A DNA stretch of 64,000 nucleotides, taken from NCBI RefSeq assembly GCF_910592395.1, contig NC_088319.1, positions 7,442,001 through 7,506,000 of the forward strand, given 5' to 3'. Each line of letters starts with the position of its first letter. The stretch's first letter is position 1. The translations under genes and the position numbers were made by a program. Source of the stretch: Lineus longissimus. Lineage: Eukaryota; Nemertea; Pilidiophora; Heteronemertea; Lineidae. A model generated the notes under the pieces. The model was not told where the DNA came from and did no database searches. It worked only from the letters and a program-made list of their open reading frames with translations. Positions 8,648 to 20,536 of the stretch are shown piece after piece.

Positions 8648-11600
8648 TAGTCCTCAATCCTGGGACTTGATGAAGTGTCATCATTAAATTGCGTCACCAT
8701 TGTCTGTTTAATGCACCTTAAGCATGAAGAAAGGCCTGCTCTACTTAGCTAGGCCTAAATGTACCTCAAAGTTGTCCTTCCTCCCAGGTTTTGATGTATT
8801 CGAGCATGTCACCACATGCATATTCATTCCATGATGGATGATTTACCCGTATAGACTGTGTACGTGTTGTGAATAGCCAGGAATTTTAGTTCCTTGAAAG
8901 CCACCCCTGTTCATCAAGAAATACAATCCTGGGTTCTCCCGGGGATCGAAACCGGGCCCTATTGCGTGGTAGCCAGCAGTGTTAACCACTAGGCTATGAG
9001 GCTCCTCATGTCCCCGGTTTGAATGTTTCGAGCATGTTATCACACAGTCATTCAATAGTCCTCAATCCTGGGACTTGATGAAGTGTCATCATTAAATTGC
9101 GTCACCATTGTCTGTTTAATGCACCTTGAGCATGAAAAAAGGTCACTGCTTTAAAGTTCAGATATGCTCTACTCAGCTAGGCCTAAATGTACCTCAAAGT
9201 TGTCCTTCGTCCCAGGTTTTGATGTATTCGAGCATGTCACCACATGCATATTCATTCCATGATGGATGATTTACCCGTATAGACTGTGTACGTGTTGTGA
9301 ATAGCCAGGAATTTTAGTTCCTTGAAAGCCATGCCGGTTCATCAAGAAATACAATCCTGGGTTCTCCCCGGGATCGAACCCGGGCCCAATTGCGTGGTAG
9401 CCAGCAGTGTTAACCACTAGGCTATGAGGCTCCTCATATCCCCGGTTTGAATGTATCAAGCATGTTATCACACAGTCATTCATTAGTCCTCAATCCTGGG
9501 ACTTGATGAAGTGTCATCATTAAATTGCGTCACCATTGTCTGTTTAATGCACCTTAAGCATGAAGAAAGGCCTGCTCTACTTAGCTAGGCCTAAATGTAC
9601 CTCAAAGTTGTCCTTCGTCCCAGGTTTTGATGTATTCGAGCATGTCACCACATGCATATTCATTCCATGATGGATGATTTACCCGTATAGACTGTGTACG
9701 TGTTGTGAATAGCCAGGAATTTTAGTTCCTTGAAAGCCACCCCTGTTCATCAAGAAATACAATCCTGGGTTCTCCCGGGGATCGAAACCGGGCCCTATTG
9801 CGTGGTAGCCAGCAGTGTTAACCACTAGGCTATGAGGCTCCTCATGTCCCCGGTTTGAATGTTTCGAGCATGTTATCACACAGTCATTCAATAGTCCTCA
9901 ATCCTGGGACTTGATGAAGTGTCATCATTAAATTGCGTCACCATTGTCTGTTTAATGCACCTTCAGCACGAAAAAAGGTCACTGCTTTAAAGTTCAGATA
10001 TGCTCTACTCAGCTAGGCCTAAATGTACCTCAAAGTTGTCCTTCGTCCCAGGTTTTGATGTATTCGAGCATGTCACCACATGCATATTCATTCCATGATG
10101 GATGATTTACCCGTATAGACTGTGTACGTGTTGTGAATAGCCAGGAATTTTAGTTCCTTGAAAGCCATGCCGGTTCATCAAGAAATACAATCCTGGGTTC
10201 TCCCCGGGATCGAACCCGGGCCCAATTGCGTGGTAGCCAGCAGTGTTAACCACTAGGCTATGAGGCTCCTCATATCCCCGGTTTGAATGTATCAAGCATG
10301 TTATCACACAGTCATTCATTAGTCCTCAATCCTGGGACTTGATGAAGTGTCATCATTAAATTGCGTCACCATTGTCTGTTTAATGCACCTTAAGCATGAA
10401 GAAAGGCCTGCTCTACTTAGCTAGGCCTAAATGTACCTCAAAGTTGTCCTTCGTCCCAGGTTTTGATGTATTCGAGCATGTCACCACATGCATATTCATT
10501 CCATGATGGATGATTTACCCGTATAGACTGTGTACGTGTTGTGAATAGCCAGGAATTTTAGTTCCTTGAAAGCCACCCCTGTTCATCAAGAAATACAATC
10601 CTGGGTTCTCCCGGGGATCGAAACCGGGCCCTATTGCGTGGTAGCCAGCAGTGTTAACCACTAGGCTATGAGGCTCCTCATGTCCCCGGTTTGAATGTTT
10701 CGAGCATGTTATCACACAGTCATTCAATAGTCCTCAATCCTGGGACTTGATGAAGTGTCATCATTAAATTGCGTCACCATTGTCTGTTTAATGCACCTTG
10801 AGCATGAAAAAAGGTCACTGCTTTAAAGTTCAGATATGCTCTACTCAGCTAGGCCTAAATGTACCTCAAAGTTGTCCTTCGTCCCAGGTTTTGATGTATT
10901 CGAGCATGTCACCACATGCATATTCATTCCATGATGGATGATTTACCCGTATAGACTGTGTACGTGTTGTGAATAGCCAGGAATTTTAGTTCCTTGAAAG
11001 CCATGCCGGTTCATCAAGAAATACAATCCTGGGTTCTCCCCGGGATCGAACCCGGGCCCAATTGCGTGGTAGCCAGCAGTGTTAACCACTAGGCTATGAG
11101 GCTCCTCATATCCCCGGTTTGAATGTATCAAGCATGTTATCACACAGTCATTCATTAGTCCTCAATCCTGGGACTTGATGAAGTGTCATCATTAAATTGC
11201 GTCACCATTGTCTGTTTAATGCACCTTAAGCATGAAGAAAGGCCTGCTCTACTTAGCTAGGCCTAAATGTACCTCAAAGTTGTCCTTCGTCCCAGGTTTT
11301 GATGTATTCGAGCATGTCACCACATGCATATTCATTCCATGATGGATGATTTACCCGTATAGACTGTGTACGTGTTGTGAATAGCCAGGAATTTTAGTTC
11401 CTTGAAAGCCACCCCTGTTCATCAAGAAATACAATCCTGGGTTCTCCCGGGGATCGAAACCGGGCCCTATTGCGTGGTAGCCAGCAGTGTTAACCACTAG
11501 GCTATGAGGCTCCTCATGTCCCCGGTTTGAATGTTTCGAGCATGTTATCACACAGTCATTCAATAGTCCTCAATCCTGGGACTTGATGAAGTGTCATCAT

Positions 11601-12827
11601 TAAATTGCGTCACCATTGTCTGTTTAATGCACCTTGAGCATGAAAAAAGGTCACTGCTTTAAAGTTCAGATATGCTCTACTCAGCTAGGCCTAAATGTAC
11701 CTAAAAGTTGTCCTTCGTCCCAGGTTTTGATGTATTCGAGCATGTCACCACATGCATATTCATTCCATGATGGATGATTTACCCGTATAGACTGTGTACG
11801 TGTTGTGAATAGCCAGGAATTTTAGTTCCTTGAAAGCCATGCCGGTTCATCAAGAAATACAATCCTGGGTTCTCCCCGGGATCGAACCCGGGCCCAATTG
11901 CGTGGTAGCCAGCAGTGTTAACCACTAGGCTATGAGGCTCCTCATATCCCCGGTTTGAATGTATCAAGCATGTTATCACACAGTCATTCATTAGTCCTCA
12001 ATCCTGGGACTTGATGAAGTGTCATCATTAAATTGCGTCACCATTGTCTGTTTAATGCACCTTAAGCATGAAGAAAGGCCTGCTCTACTTAGCTAGGCCT
12101 AAATGTACCTCAAAGTTGTCCTTCGTCCCAGGTTTTGATGTATTCGAGCATGTCACCACATGCATATTCATTCCATGATGGATGATTTACCCGTATAGAC
12201 TGTGTACGTGTTGTGAATAGCCAGGAATTTTAGTTCCTTGAAAGCCACCCCTGTTCATCAAGAAATACAATCCTGGGTTCTCCCGGGGATCGAAACCGGG
12301 CCCTATTGCGTGGTAGCCAGCAGTGTTAACCACTAGGCTATGAGGCTCCTCATGTCCCCGGTTTGAATGTTTCGAGCATGTTATCACACAGTCATTCAAT
12401 AGTCCTCAATCCTGGGACTTGATGAAGTGTCATCATTAAATTGCGTCACCATTGTCTGTTTAATGCACCTTGAGCATGAAAAAAGGTCACTGCTTTAAAG
12501 TTCAGATATGCTCTACTCAGCTAGGCCTAAATGTACCTCAAAGTTGTCCTTCGTCCCAGGTTTTGATGTATTCGAGCATGTCACCACATGCATATTCATT
12601 CCATGATGGATGATTTACCCGTATAGACTGTGTACGTGTTGTGAATAGCCAGGAATTTTAGTTCCTTGAAAGCCATGCCGGTTCATCAAGAAATACAATC
12701 CTGGGTTCTCCCCGGGATCGAACCCGGGCCCAATTGCGTGGTAGCCAGCAGTGTTAACCACTAGGCTATGAGGCTCCTCATATCCCCGGTTTGAATGTAT
12801 CAAGCATGTTATCACACAGTCATTCAT
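8648..12827. repeat. Run of five K-L dimers (5 x 836 bp)
   Basis: Unit ends alternate every 408 and 428 bp: 9055, 9483, 9891, 10319, 10727, 11155, 11563, 11991, 12399 and 12827. The total is 4180 bp, exactly five dimers. Private substitutions are few, for example ttcctcccagg near 8779, ccttcagcacg near 9961 and acctaaaagttg near 11701. Confidence 0.93.
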
Positions 12828-13612
12828 TAGTCCTCAATCCTGGGACTTGATGAAGTGTCATCATTAAATTGCGTCACCATTGTCTGTTTAATGCACCTTA
12901 AGCATGAAGAAAGGCCTGCTCTACTTAGCTAGGCCTAAATGTACCTCAAAGTTGTCCTTCGTCCCAGGTTTTGATGTATTCGAGCATGTCACCACATGCA
13001 TATTCATTCCATGATGGATGATTTACCCGTATAGACTGTGTACGTGTTGTGAATAGCCAGGAATTTTAGTTCCATGAAAGCCACCCCTGTTCATCAAGAA
13101 ATACAATCCGGGATCGAACCGGGCCCTATTGCGTGGCAGCCAGCAGTGTTAACCACTAGGCTATGAGGCTCCTCATGTCCCCGGTTTGAATGTATCGAGC
13201 ATGTTATCACACAGTCATTCATTAGTCCTCAATCCTGGGACTTGATGAAGTGTCATCATTAAATTGCGTCACCATTGTCTGTTTAATGCACCTTAAGCAT
13301 GAAGAAAGGCCACTGCTTTGATTTCAGATATGCTCTACTCAGCTAGGCCTAAATGTACCTCAAAGTTGTCCTTCGTCCCAGGTTTTGATATATTCGAGCA
13401 TGTCACCACATGCATATTCATACCATGATGGATGATTTACCCGTATAGACTGTGTAGCCACCCCTGTTCATCAAGAAATACAATCCTGGGTTCTCCCCGG
13501 GATCGAAACCGGGCCCTATTGCGTGGTAGCCAACAGTGTTAACCACTAGGCCATGAGGCTCCTCATTACCCCGGTTTGAATGTATCAAGCATGTTATCAC
13601 ACAGTCATTCAT
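12828..13612. repeat. S''-D unit pair, copy of 2908-3692
   Basis: It carries the same 12 bp deletion, the same ttcataccatgatgg and the same gccaacagtg as 2908-3692, at an offset of 9920 bp. It differs at cctcattacccc (near 13562) where the other copy has cctcatgtcccc. Confidence 0.9.
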
Positions 13613-15284
13613 TAGTCCTCAATCCTGGGACTTGATGAAGTGTCATCATTAAATTGCGTCACCATTGTCTGTTTAATGCACCTTAAGCATGAAGAAAGGC
13701 CTGCTCTACTTAGCTAGGCCTAAATGTACCTCAAAGTTGTCCTTCGTCCCAGGTTTTGATGTATTCGAGCATGTCACCACATGCATATTCATTCCATGAT
13801 GGATGATTTACCCGTATAGACTGTGTACGTGTTGTGAATAGCCAGGAATTTTAGTTCCTTGAAAGCCACCCCTGTTCATCAAGAAATACAATCCTGGGTT
13901 CTCCCGGGGATCGAAACCGGGCCCTATTGCGTGGTAGCCAGCAGTGTTAACCACTAGGCTATGAGGCTCCTCATGTCCCCGGTTTGAATGTTTCGAGCAT
14001 GTTATCACACAGTCATTCAATAGTCCTCAATCCTGGGACTTGATGAAGTGTCATCATTAAATTGCGTCACCATTGTCTGTTTAATGCACCTTGAGCATGA
14101 AAAAAGGTCACTGCTTTAAAGTTCAGATATGCTCTACTCAGCTAGGCCTAAATGTACCTCAAAGTTGTCCTTCGTCCCAGGTTTTGATGTATTCGAGCAT
14201 GTCACCACATGCATATTCATTCCATGATGGATGATTTACCCGTATAGACTGTGTACGTGTTGTGAATAGCCAGGAATTTTAGTTCCTTGAAAGCCATGCC
14301 GGTTCATCAAGAAATACAATCCTGGGTTCTCCCCGGGATCGAACCCGGGCCCAATTGCGTGGTAGCCAGCAGTGTTAACCACTAGGCTATGAGGCTCCTC
14401 ATATCCCCGGTTTGAATGTATCAAGCATGTTATCACACAGTCATTCATTAGTCCTCAATCCTGGGACTTGATGAAGTGTCATCATTAAATTGCGTCACCA
14501 TTGTCTGTTTAATGCACCTTAAGCATGAAGAAAGGCCTGCTCTACTTAGCTAGGCCTAAATGTACCTCAAAGTTGTCCTTCGTCCCAGGTTTTGATGCAT
14601 TCGAGCATGTCACCACATGCATATTCATTCCATGATGGATGATTTACCCGTATAGACTGTGTACGTGTTGTGAATAGCCAGGAATTTTAGTTCCTTGAAA
14701 GCCACCCCTGTTCATCAAGAAATACAATCCTGGGTTCTCCCGGGGATCGAAACCGGGCCCTATTGCGTGGTAGCCAGCAGTGTTAACCACTAGGCTATGA
14801 GGCTCCTCATGTCCCCGGTTTGAATGTTTCGAGCATGTTATCACACAGTCATTCAATAGTCCTCAATCCTGGGACTTGATGAAGTGTCATCATTAAATTG
14901 CGTCACCATTGTCTGTTTAATGCACCTTGAGCATGAAAAAAGGTCACTGCTTTAAAGTTCAGATATGCTCTACTCAGCTAGGCCTAAATGTACCTCAAAG
15001 TTGTCCTTCGTCCCAGGTTTTGATGTATTCGAGCATGTCACCACATGCATATTCATTCCATGATGGATGATTTACCCGTATAGACTGTGTACGTGTTGTG
15101 AATAGCCAGGAATTTTAGTTCCTTGAAAGCCATGCCGGTTCATCAAGAAATACAATCCTGGGTTCTCCCCGGGATCGAACCCGGGCCCAATTGCGTGGTA
15201 GCCAGCAGTGTTAACCACTAGGCTATGAGGCTCCTCATATCCCCGGTTTGAATGTATCAAGCATGTTATCACACAGTCATTCAT
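13613..15284. repeat. Two K-L dimers (1672 bp)
   Basis: Unit ends are 14020, 14448, 14856 and 15284. The second K shares gatgcattcg (near 14595) with the K units ending at 4936 and 6179. The following L is the full 428 bp form, unlike the 427 bp L at the equivalent place at 5363. Confidence 0.9.
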
Positions 15285-16081
15285 TAGTCCTCAATCCTGG
15301 GACTTGATGAAGTGTCATCATTAAATTGCGTCACCATTGTCTGTTTAATGCACCTTAAGCATGAAGAAAGGCCTGCTCTACTTAGCTAGGCCTAAATGTA
15401 CCTCAAAGTTGTCCTTCGTCCCAGGTTTTGATGTATTCGAGCATGTCACCACATGCATATTCATTCCATGATGGATGATTTACCCGTATAGACTGTGTAC
15501 GTGTTGTGAATAGCCAGGAATTTTAGTTCCATGAAAGCCACCCCTGTTCATCAAGAAATACAATCCTGGCTTCTCCCCGGGATCGAACCGGGCCCTATTG
15601 CGTGGCAGCCAGCAGTGTTAACCACTAGGCTATGAGGCTCCTCATGTCCCCGGTTTGAATGTATCGAGCATGTTATCACACAGTCATTCATTAGTCCTCA
15701 ATCCTGGGACTTGATGAAGTGTCATCATTAAATTGCGTCACCATTGTCTGTTTAATGCACCTTAAGCATGAAGAAAGGCCACTGCTTTGATTTCAGATAT
15801 GCTCTACTCAGCTAGGCCTAAATGTACCTCAAAGTTGTCCTTCGTCCCAGGTTTTGATATATTCGAGCATGTCACCACATGCATATTCATTCCATGATGG
15901 ATGATTTACCCGTATAGACTGTGTAGCCACCCCTGTTCATCAAGAAATACAATCCTGGGTTCTCCCCGGGATCGAAACCGGGCCCTATTGCGTGGTAGCC
16001 AGCAGTGTTAACCACTAGGCCATGAGGCTCCTCATGTCCCCGGTTTGAATGTATCAAGCATGTTATCACACAGTCATTCAT
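15285..16081. repeat. S'-D unit pair
   Basis: Unit ends are 15691 and 16081, with the same class features as 1703-2499 and 6607-7403. Confidence 0.88.
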
Positions 16082-19000
16082 TAGTCCTCAATCCTGGGAC
16101 TTGATGAAGTGTCATCATTAAATTGCGTCACCATTGTCTGTTTAATGCACCTTAAGCATGAAGAAAGGCCTGCTCTACTTAGCTAGGCCTAAATGTACCT
16201 CAAAGTTGTCCTTCGTCCCAGGTTTTGATGTATTCGAGCATGTCACCACATGCATATTCATTCCATGATGGATGATTTACCCGTATAGACTGTGTACGTG
16301 TTGTGAATAGCCAGGAATTTTAGTTCCATGAAAGCCACCCCTGTTCATCAAGAAATACAATCCTGGCTTCTCCCCGGGATCGAAACCGGGCCCTATTGCG
16401 TGGTAGCCAGCAGTGTTAACCACTAGGCTATGAGGCTCCTCATGTCCCCGGTTTGAATGTTTCGAGCATGTTATCACACAGTCATTCAATAGTCCTCAAT
16501 CCTGGGACTTGATGAAGTGTCATCATTAAATTGCGTCACCATTGTCTGTTTAATGCACCTTGAGCATGAAAAAAGGTCACTGCTTTAAAGTTCAGATATG
16601 CTCTACTCAGCTAGGCCTAAATGTACCTCAAAGTTGTCCTTCGTCCCAGGTTTTGATGTATTCGAGCATGTCACCACATGCATATTCATTCCATGATGGA
16701 TGATTTACCCGTATAGACTGTGTACGTGTTGTGAATAGCCAGGAATTTTAGTTCCTTGAAAGCCATGCCGGTTCATCAAGAAATACAATCCTGGGTTCTC
16801 CCCGGGATCGAACCCGGGCCCAATTGCGTGGTAGCCAGCAGTGTTAACCACTAGGCTATGAGGCTCCTCATATCCCCGGTTTGAATGTATCAAGCATGTT
16901 ATCACACAGTCATTCATTAGTCCTCAATCCTGGGACTTGATGAAGTGTCATCATTAAATTGCGTCACCATTGTCTGTTTAATGCACCTTAAGCATGAAGA
17001 AAGGCCTGCTCTACTTAGCTAGGCCTAAATGTACCTCAAAGTTGTCCTTCGTCCCAGGTTTTGATGTATTCGAGCATGTCACCACATGCATATTCATTCC
17101 ATGATGGATGATTTACCCGTATAGACTGTGTACGTGTTGTGAATAGCCAGGAATTTTAGTTCCTTGAAAGCCACCCCTGTTCATCAAGAAATACAATCCT
17201 GGGTTCTCCCGGGGATCGAAACCGGGCCCTATTGCGTGGTAGCCAGCAGTGTTAACCACTAGGCTATGAGGCTCCTCATGTCCCCGGTTTGAATGTTTCG
17301 AGCATGTTATCACACAGTCATTCAATAGTCCTCAATCCTGGGACTTGATGAAGTGTCATCATTAAATTGCGTCACCATTGTCTGTTTAATGCACCTTGAG
17401 CATGAAAAAAGGTCACTGCTTTAAAGTTCAGATATGCTCTACTCAGCTAGGCCTAAATGTACCTCAAAGTTGTCCTTCGTCCCAGGTTTTGATGTATTCG
17501 AGCATGTCACCACATGCATATTCATTCCATGATGGATGATTTACCCGTATAGACTGTGTACGTGTTGTGAATAGCCAGGAATTTTAGTTCCTTGAAAGCC
17601 ATGCCGGTTCATCAAGAAATACAATCCTGGGTTCTCCCCGGGATCGAACCCGGGCCCAATTGCGTGGTAGCCAGCAGTGTTAACCACTAGGCTATGAGGC
17701 TCCTCATATCCCCGGTTTGAATGTATCAAGCATGTTATCACACAGTCATTCATTAGTCCTCAATCCTGGGACTTGATGAAGTGTCATCATTAAATTGCGT
17801 CACCATTGTCTGTTTAATGCACCTTAAGCATGAAGAAAGGCCTGCTCTACTTAGCTAGGCCTAAATGTACCTCAAAGTTGTCCTTCGTCCCAGGTTTTGA
17901 TGTATTCGAGCATGTCACCACATGCATATTCATTCCATGATGGATGATTTACCCGTATAGACTGTGTACGTGTTGTGAATAGCCAGGAATTTTAGTTCCT
18001 TGAAAGCCACCCCTGTTCATCAAGAAATACAATCCTGGGTTCTCCCGGGGATCGAAACCGGGCCCTATTGCGTGGTAGCCAGCAGTGTTAACCACTAGGC
18101 TATGAGGCTCCTCATGTCCCCGGTTTGAATGTTTCGAGCATGTTATCACACAGTCATTCAATAGTCCTCAATCCTGGGACTTGATGAAGTGTCATCATTA
18201 AATTGCGTCACCATTGTCTGTTTAATGCACCTTGAGCATGAAAAAAGGTCACTGCTTTAAAGTTCAGATATGCTCTACTCAGCTAGGCCTAAATGTACCT
18301 CAAAGTTGTCCTTCGTCCCAGGTTTTGATGTATTCGAGCATGTCACCACATGCATATTCATTCCATGATGGATGATTTACCCGTATAGACTGTGTACGTG
18401 TTGTGAATAGCCAGGAATTTTAGTTCCTTGAAAGCCATGCCGGTTCATCAAGAAATACAATCCTGGGTTCTCCCCGGGATCGAACCCGGGCCCAATTGCG
18501 TGGTAGCCAGCAGTGTTAACCACTAGGCTATGAGGCTCCTCATATCCCCGGTTTGAATGTATCAAGCATGTTATCACACAGTCATTCATTAGTCCTCAAT
18601 CCTGGGACTTGATGAAGTGTCATCATTAAATTGCGTCACCATTGTCTGTTTAATGCACCTTAAGCATGAAGAAAGGCCTGCTCTACTTAGCTAGGCCTAA
18701 ATGTACCTCAAAGTTGTCCTTCGTCCCAGGTTTTGATGTATTCGAGCATGTCACCACATGCATATTCATTCCATGATGGATGATTTACCCGTATAGACTG
18801 TGTACGTGTTGTGAATAGCCAGGAATTTTAGTTCCTTGAAAGCCACCCCTGTTCATCAAGAAATACAATCCTGGGTTCTCCCGGGGATCGAAACCGGGCC
18901 CTATTGCGTGGTAGCCAGCAGTGTTAACCACTAGGCTATGAGGCTCCTCATGTCCCCGGTTTGAATGTTTCGAGCATGTTATCACACAGTCATTCAATAG

Positions 19001-19425
19001 TCCTCAATCCTGGGACTTGATGAAGTGTCATCATTAAATTGCGTCACCATTGTCTGTTTAATGCACCTTGAGCATGAAAAAAGGTCACTGCTTTAAAGTT
19101 CAGATATGCTCTACTCAGCTAGGCCTAAATGTACCTCAAAGTTGTCCTTCGTCCCAGGTTTTGATGTATTCGAGCATGTCACCACATGCATATTCATTCC
19201 ATGATGGATGATTTACCCGTATAGACTGTGTACGTGTTGTGAATAGCCAGGAATTTTAGTTCCTTGAAAGCCATGCCGGTTCATCAAGAAATACAATCCT
19301 GGGTTCTCCCCGGGATCGAACCCGGGCCCAATTGCGTGGTAGCCAGCAGTGTTAACCACTAGGCTATGAGGCTCCTCATATCCCCGGTTTGAATGTATCA
19401 AGCATGTTATCACACAGTCATTCAT
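16082..19425. repeat. Run of four K-L dimers (4 x 836 bp)
   Basis: Unit ends are 16489, 16917, 17325, 17753, 18161, 18589, 18997 and 19425. The first K (ends 16489) is a mosaic: it has S'-like ccatgaaagcc and cctggcttctcccc joined to a gatcgaaacc T arm and the usual K right flank. Confidence 0.92.
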
Positions 19426-19984
19426 TAGTCCTCAATCCTGGGACTTGATGAAGTGTCATCATTAAATTGCGTCACCATTGTCTGTTTAATGCACCTTAAG
19501 CATGAAGAAAGGCCTGCTCTACTTAGCTAGGCCTAAATGTACCTCAAAGTTGTCCTTCGTCCCAGGTTTTGATGTATTCGAGCATGTCACCACATGCATA
19601 TTCATTCCATGATGGATGATTTTACCCGTATAGGACTGTGTACGTGTTGTGAATAGCCAGGAATTTTAGTTCCTTGAAAGCCACCCCTGTTCATCAAGAA
19701 ATACAATCCTGGGTTCTCCCGGGGATCGAAACCGGGCCCTATTGCGTGGTAGCCAGCAGTGTTAACCACTAGGCTATGAGGCTCCTCATGTCCCCGGTTT
19801 GAATGTTTCGAGCTTGTTATCACACAGTCATTCAATAGTCCTCAATCCTGGGACTTGATGAAGTGTCATCATTAAATTGCGTCACCATTGTCTGTTTAAT
19901 GCACCTTGAGCATGAAAAAAGGTCACTGCTTTAAAGTTCAGATATGCTCTACTCAGCTAGGCCTAAATGTACCTCAAAGTTGTC
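19426..19984. repeat. Gap-edge K unit with private indels, then truncated L unit
   Basis: The K unit (ends 19835) is 410 bp in place of 408. It has an extra T (gattttaccc near 19620), an extra G (tataggactg near 19634) and an A-to-T change (gagcttgtt, 19814). No other unit I compared shows these. The following L unit stops at the gap. Confidence 0.85.
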
Positions 19985-20084
19985 NNNNNNNNNNNNNNNN
20001 NNNNNNNNNNNNNNNNNNNNNNNNNNNNNNNNNNNNNNNNNNNNNNNNNNNNNNNNNNNNNNNNNNNNNNNNNNNNNNNNNNNN
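19985..20084. other. Assembly gap, 100 N
   Basis: Exactly 100 N interrupt an L-type unit. The left flank stops at gttgtc and the right flank resumes at ccccggtttg. One hundred is a conventional filler for a gap of unknown length, so the number of missing units is not known. If only one unit were broken, about 0.23 kb would be missing, but the repeat organisation differs on the two sides, so much more could be absent. Confidence 0.97.
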
Positions 20085-20536
20085 CCCCGGTTTGAATGTA
20101 TCGAGCATGTTATCACACAGTCATTCATTAGTCCTCAATCCTGGGACTTGATGAAGTGTCATCATTAAATTGCGTCACCATTGTCTGTTTAATGCACCTT
20201 AAGCATGAAGAAAGGCCTGCTCTACTTAGCTAGGCCTAAATGTACCTCAAAGTTGTTCTTCGTCCCAGGTTTTGATGTATTCGAGCATGTCACCACATGC
20301 ATATTCATTCCATGATGGATGATTTACCCGTATAGACTGTGTACGTGTTGTGAATAGCCAGGAATTTTAGTTCCTTGAAAGCCACCCCTGTTCATCAAGA
20401 AATACAATCCTGGGTTCTCCCGGGGATCGAAACCGGGCCCTATTGCGTGGTAGCCAGCAGTGTTAACCACTAGGCTATGAGGCTCCTCATGTCCCCGGTT
20501 TGAATGTATCGAGCATGTTATCACACAGTCATTCAT
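20085..20536. repeat. Right edge of gap: partial unit and one u8 unit
   Basis: Bases 20085-20128 are the tail of a unit that starts inside the gap. The complete unit 20129-20536 (408 bp) has gttgttcttcg and the K-type T arm, ends gtatcgagc, and matches u8, the last unit of the domain 2 block. Confidence 0.88.

Larger units (their letters stand above)
1..19984. repeat. Array domain 1: 836 bp K-L dimers with S'/S''-D insertions
   Basis: Complete unit ends fall at 52, 459, 866, 1274, 1702, 2109, 2499, 2907, 3302, 3692, 4100, 4528, 4936, 5363, 5771, 6179, 6606, 7013, 7403, 7811, 8239, 8647, 9055, 9483, 9891, 10319, 10727, 11155, 11563, 11991, 12399, 12827, 13222, 13612, 14020, 14448, 14856, 15284, 15691, 16081, 16489, 16917, 17325, 17753, 18161, 18589, 18997, 19425 and 19835. 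The dominant period is an alternating pair of 408 bp (K) and 428 bp (L). The 44 bp deletion class (u3) and the u1 variant gatatgatctactc, both standard in domain 2, are absent here. Confidence 0.93.

Noticed and set aside
19906-20168. Plus-strand open frames spanning the N run
   Set aside because: They stay open only because N codons are untranslated filler. They have no meaning.
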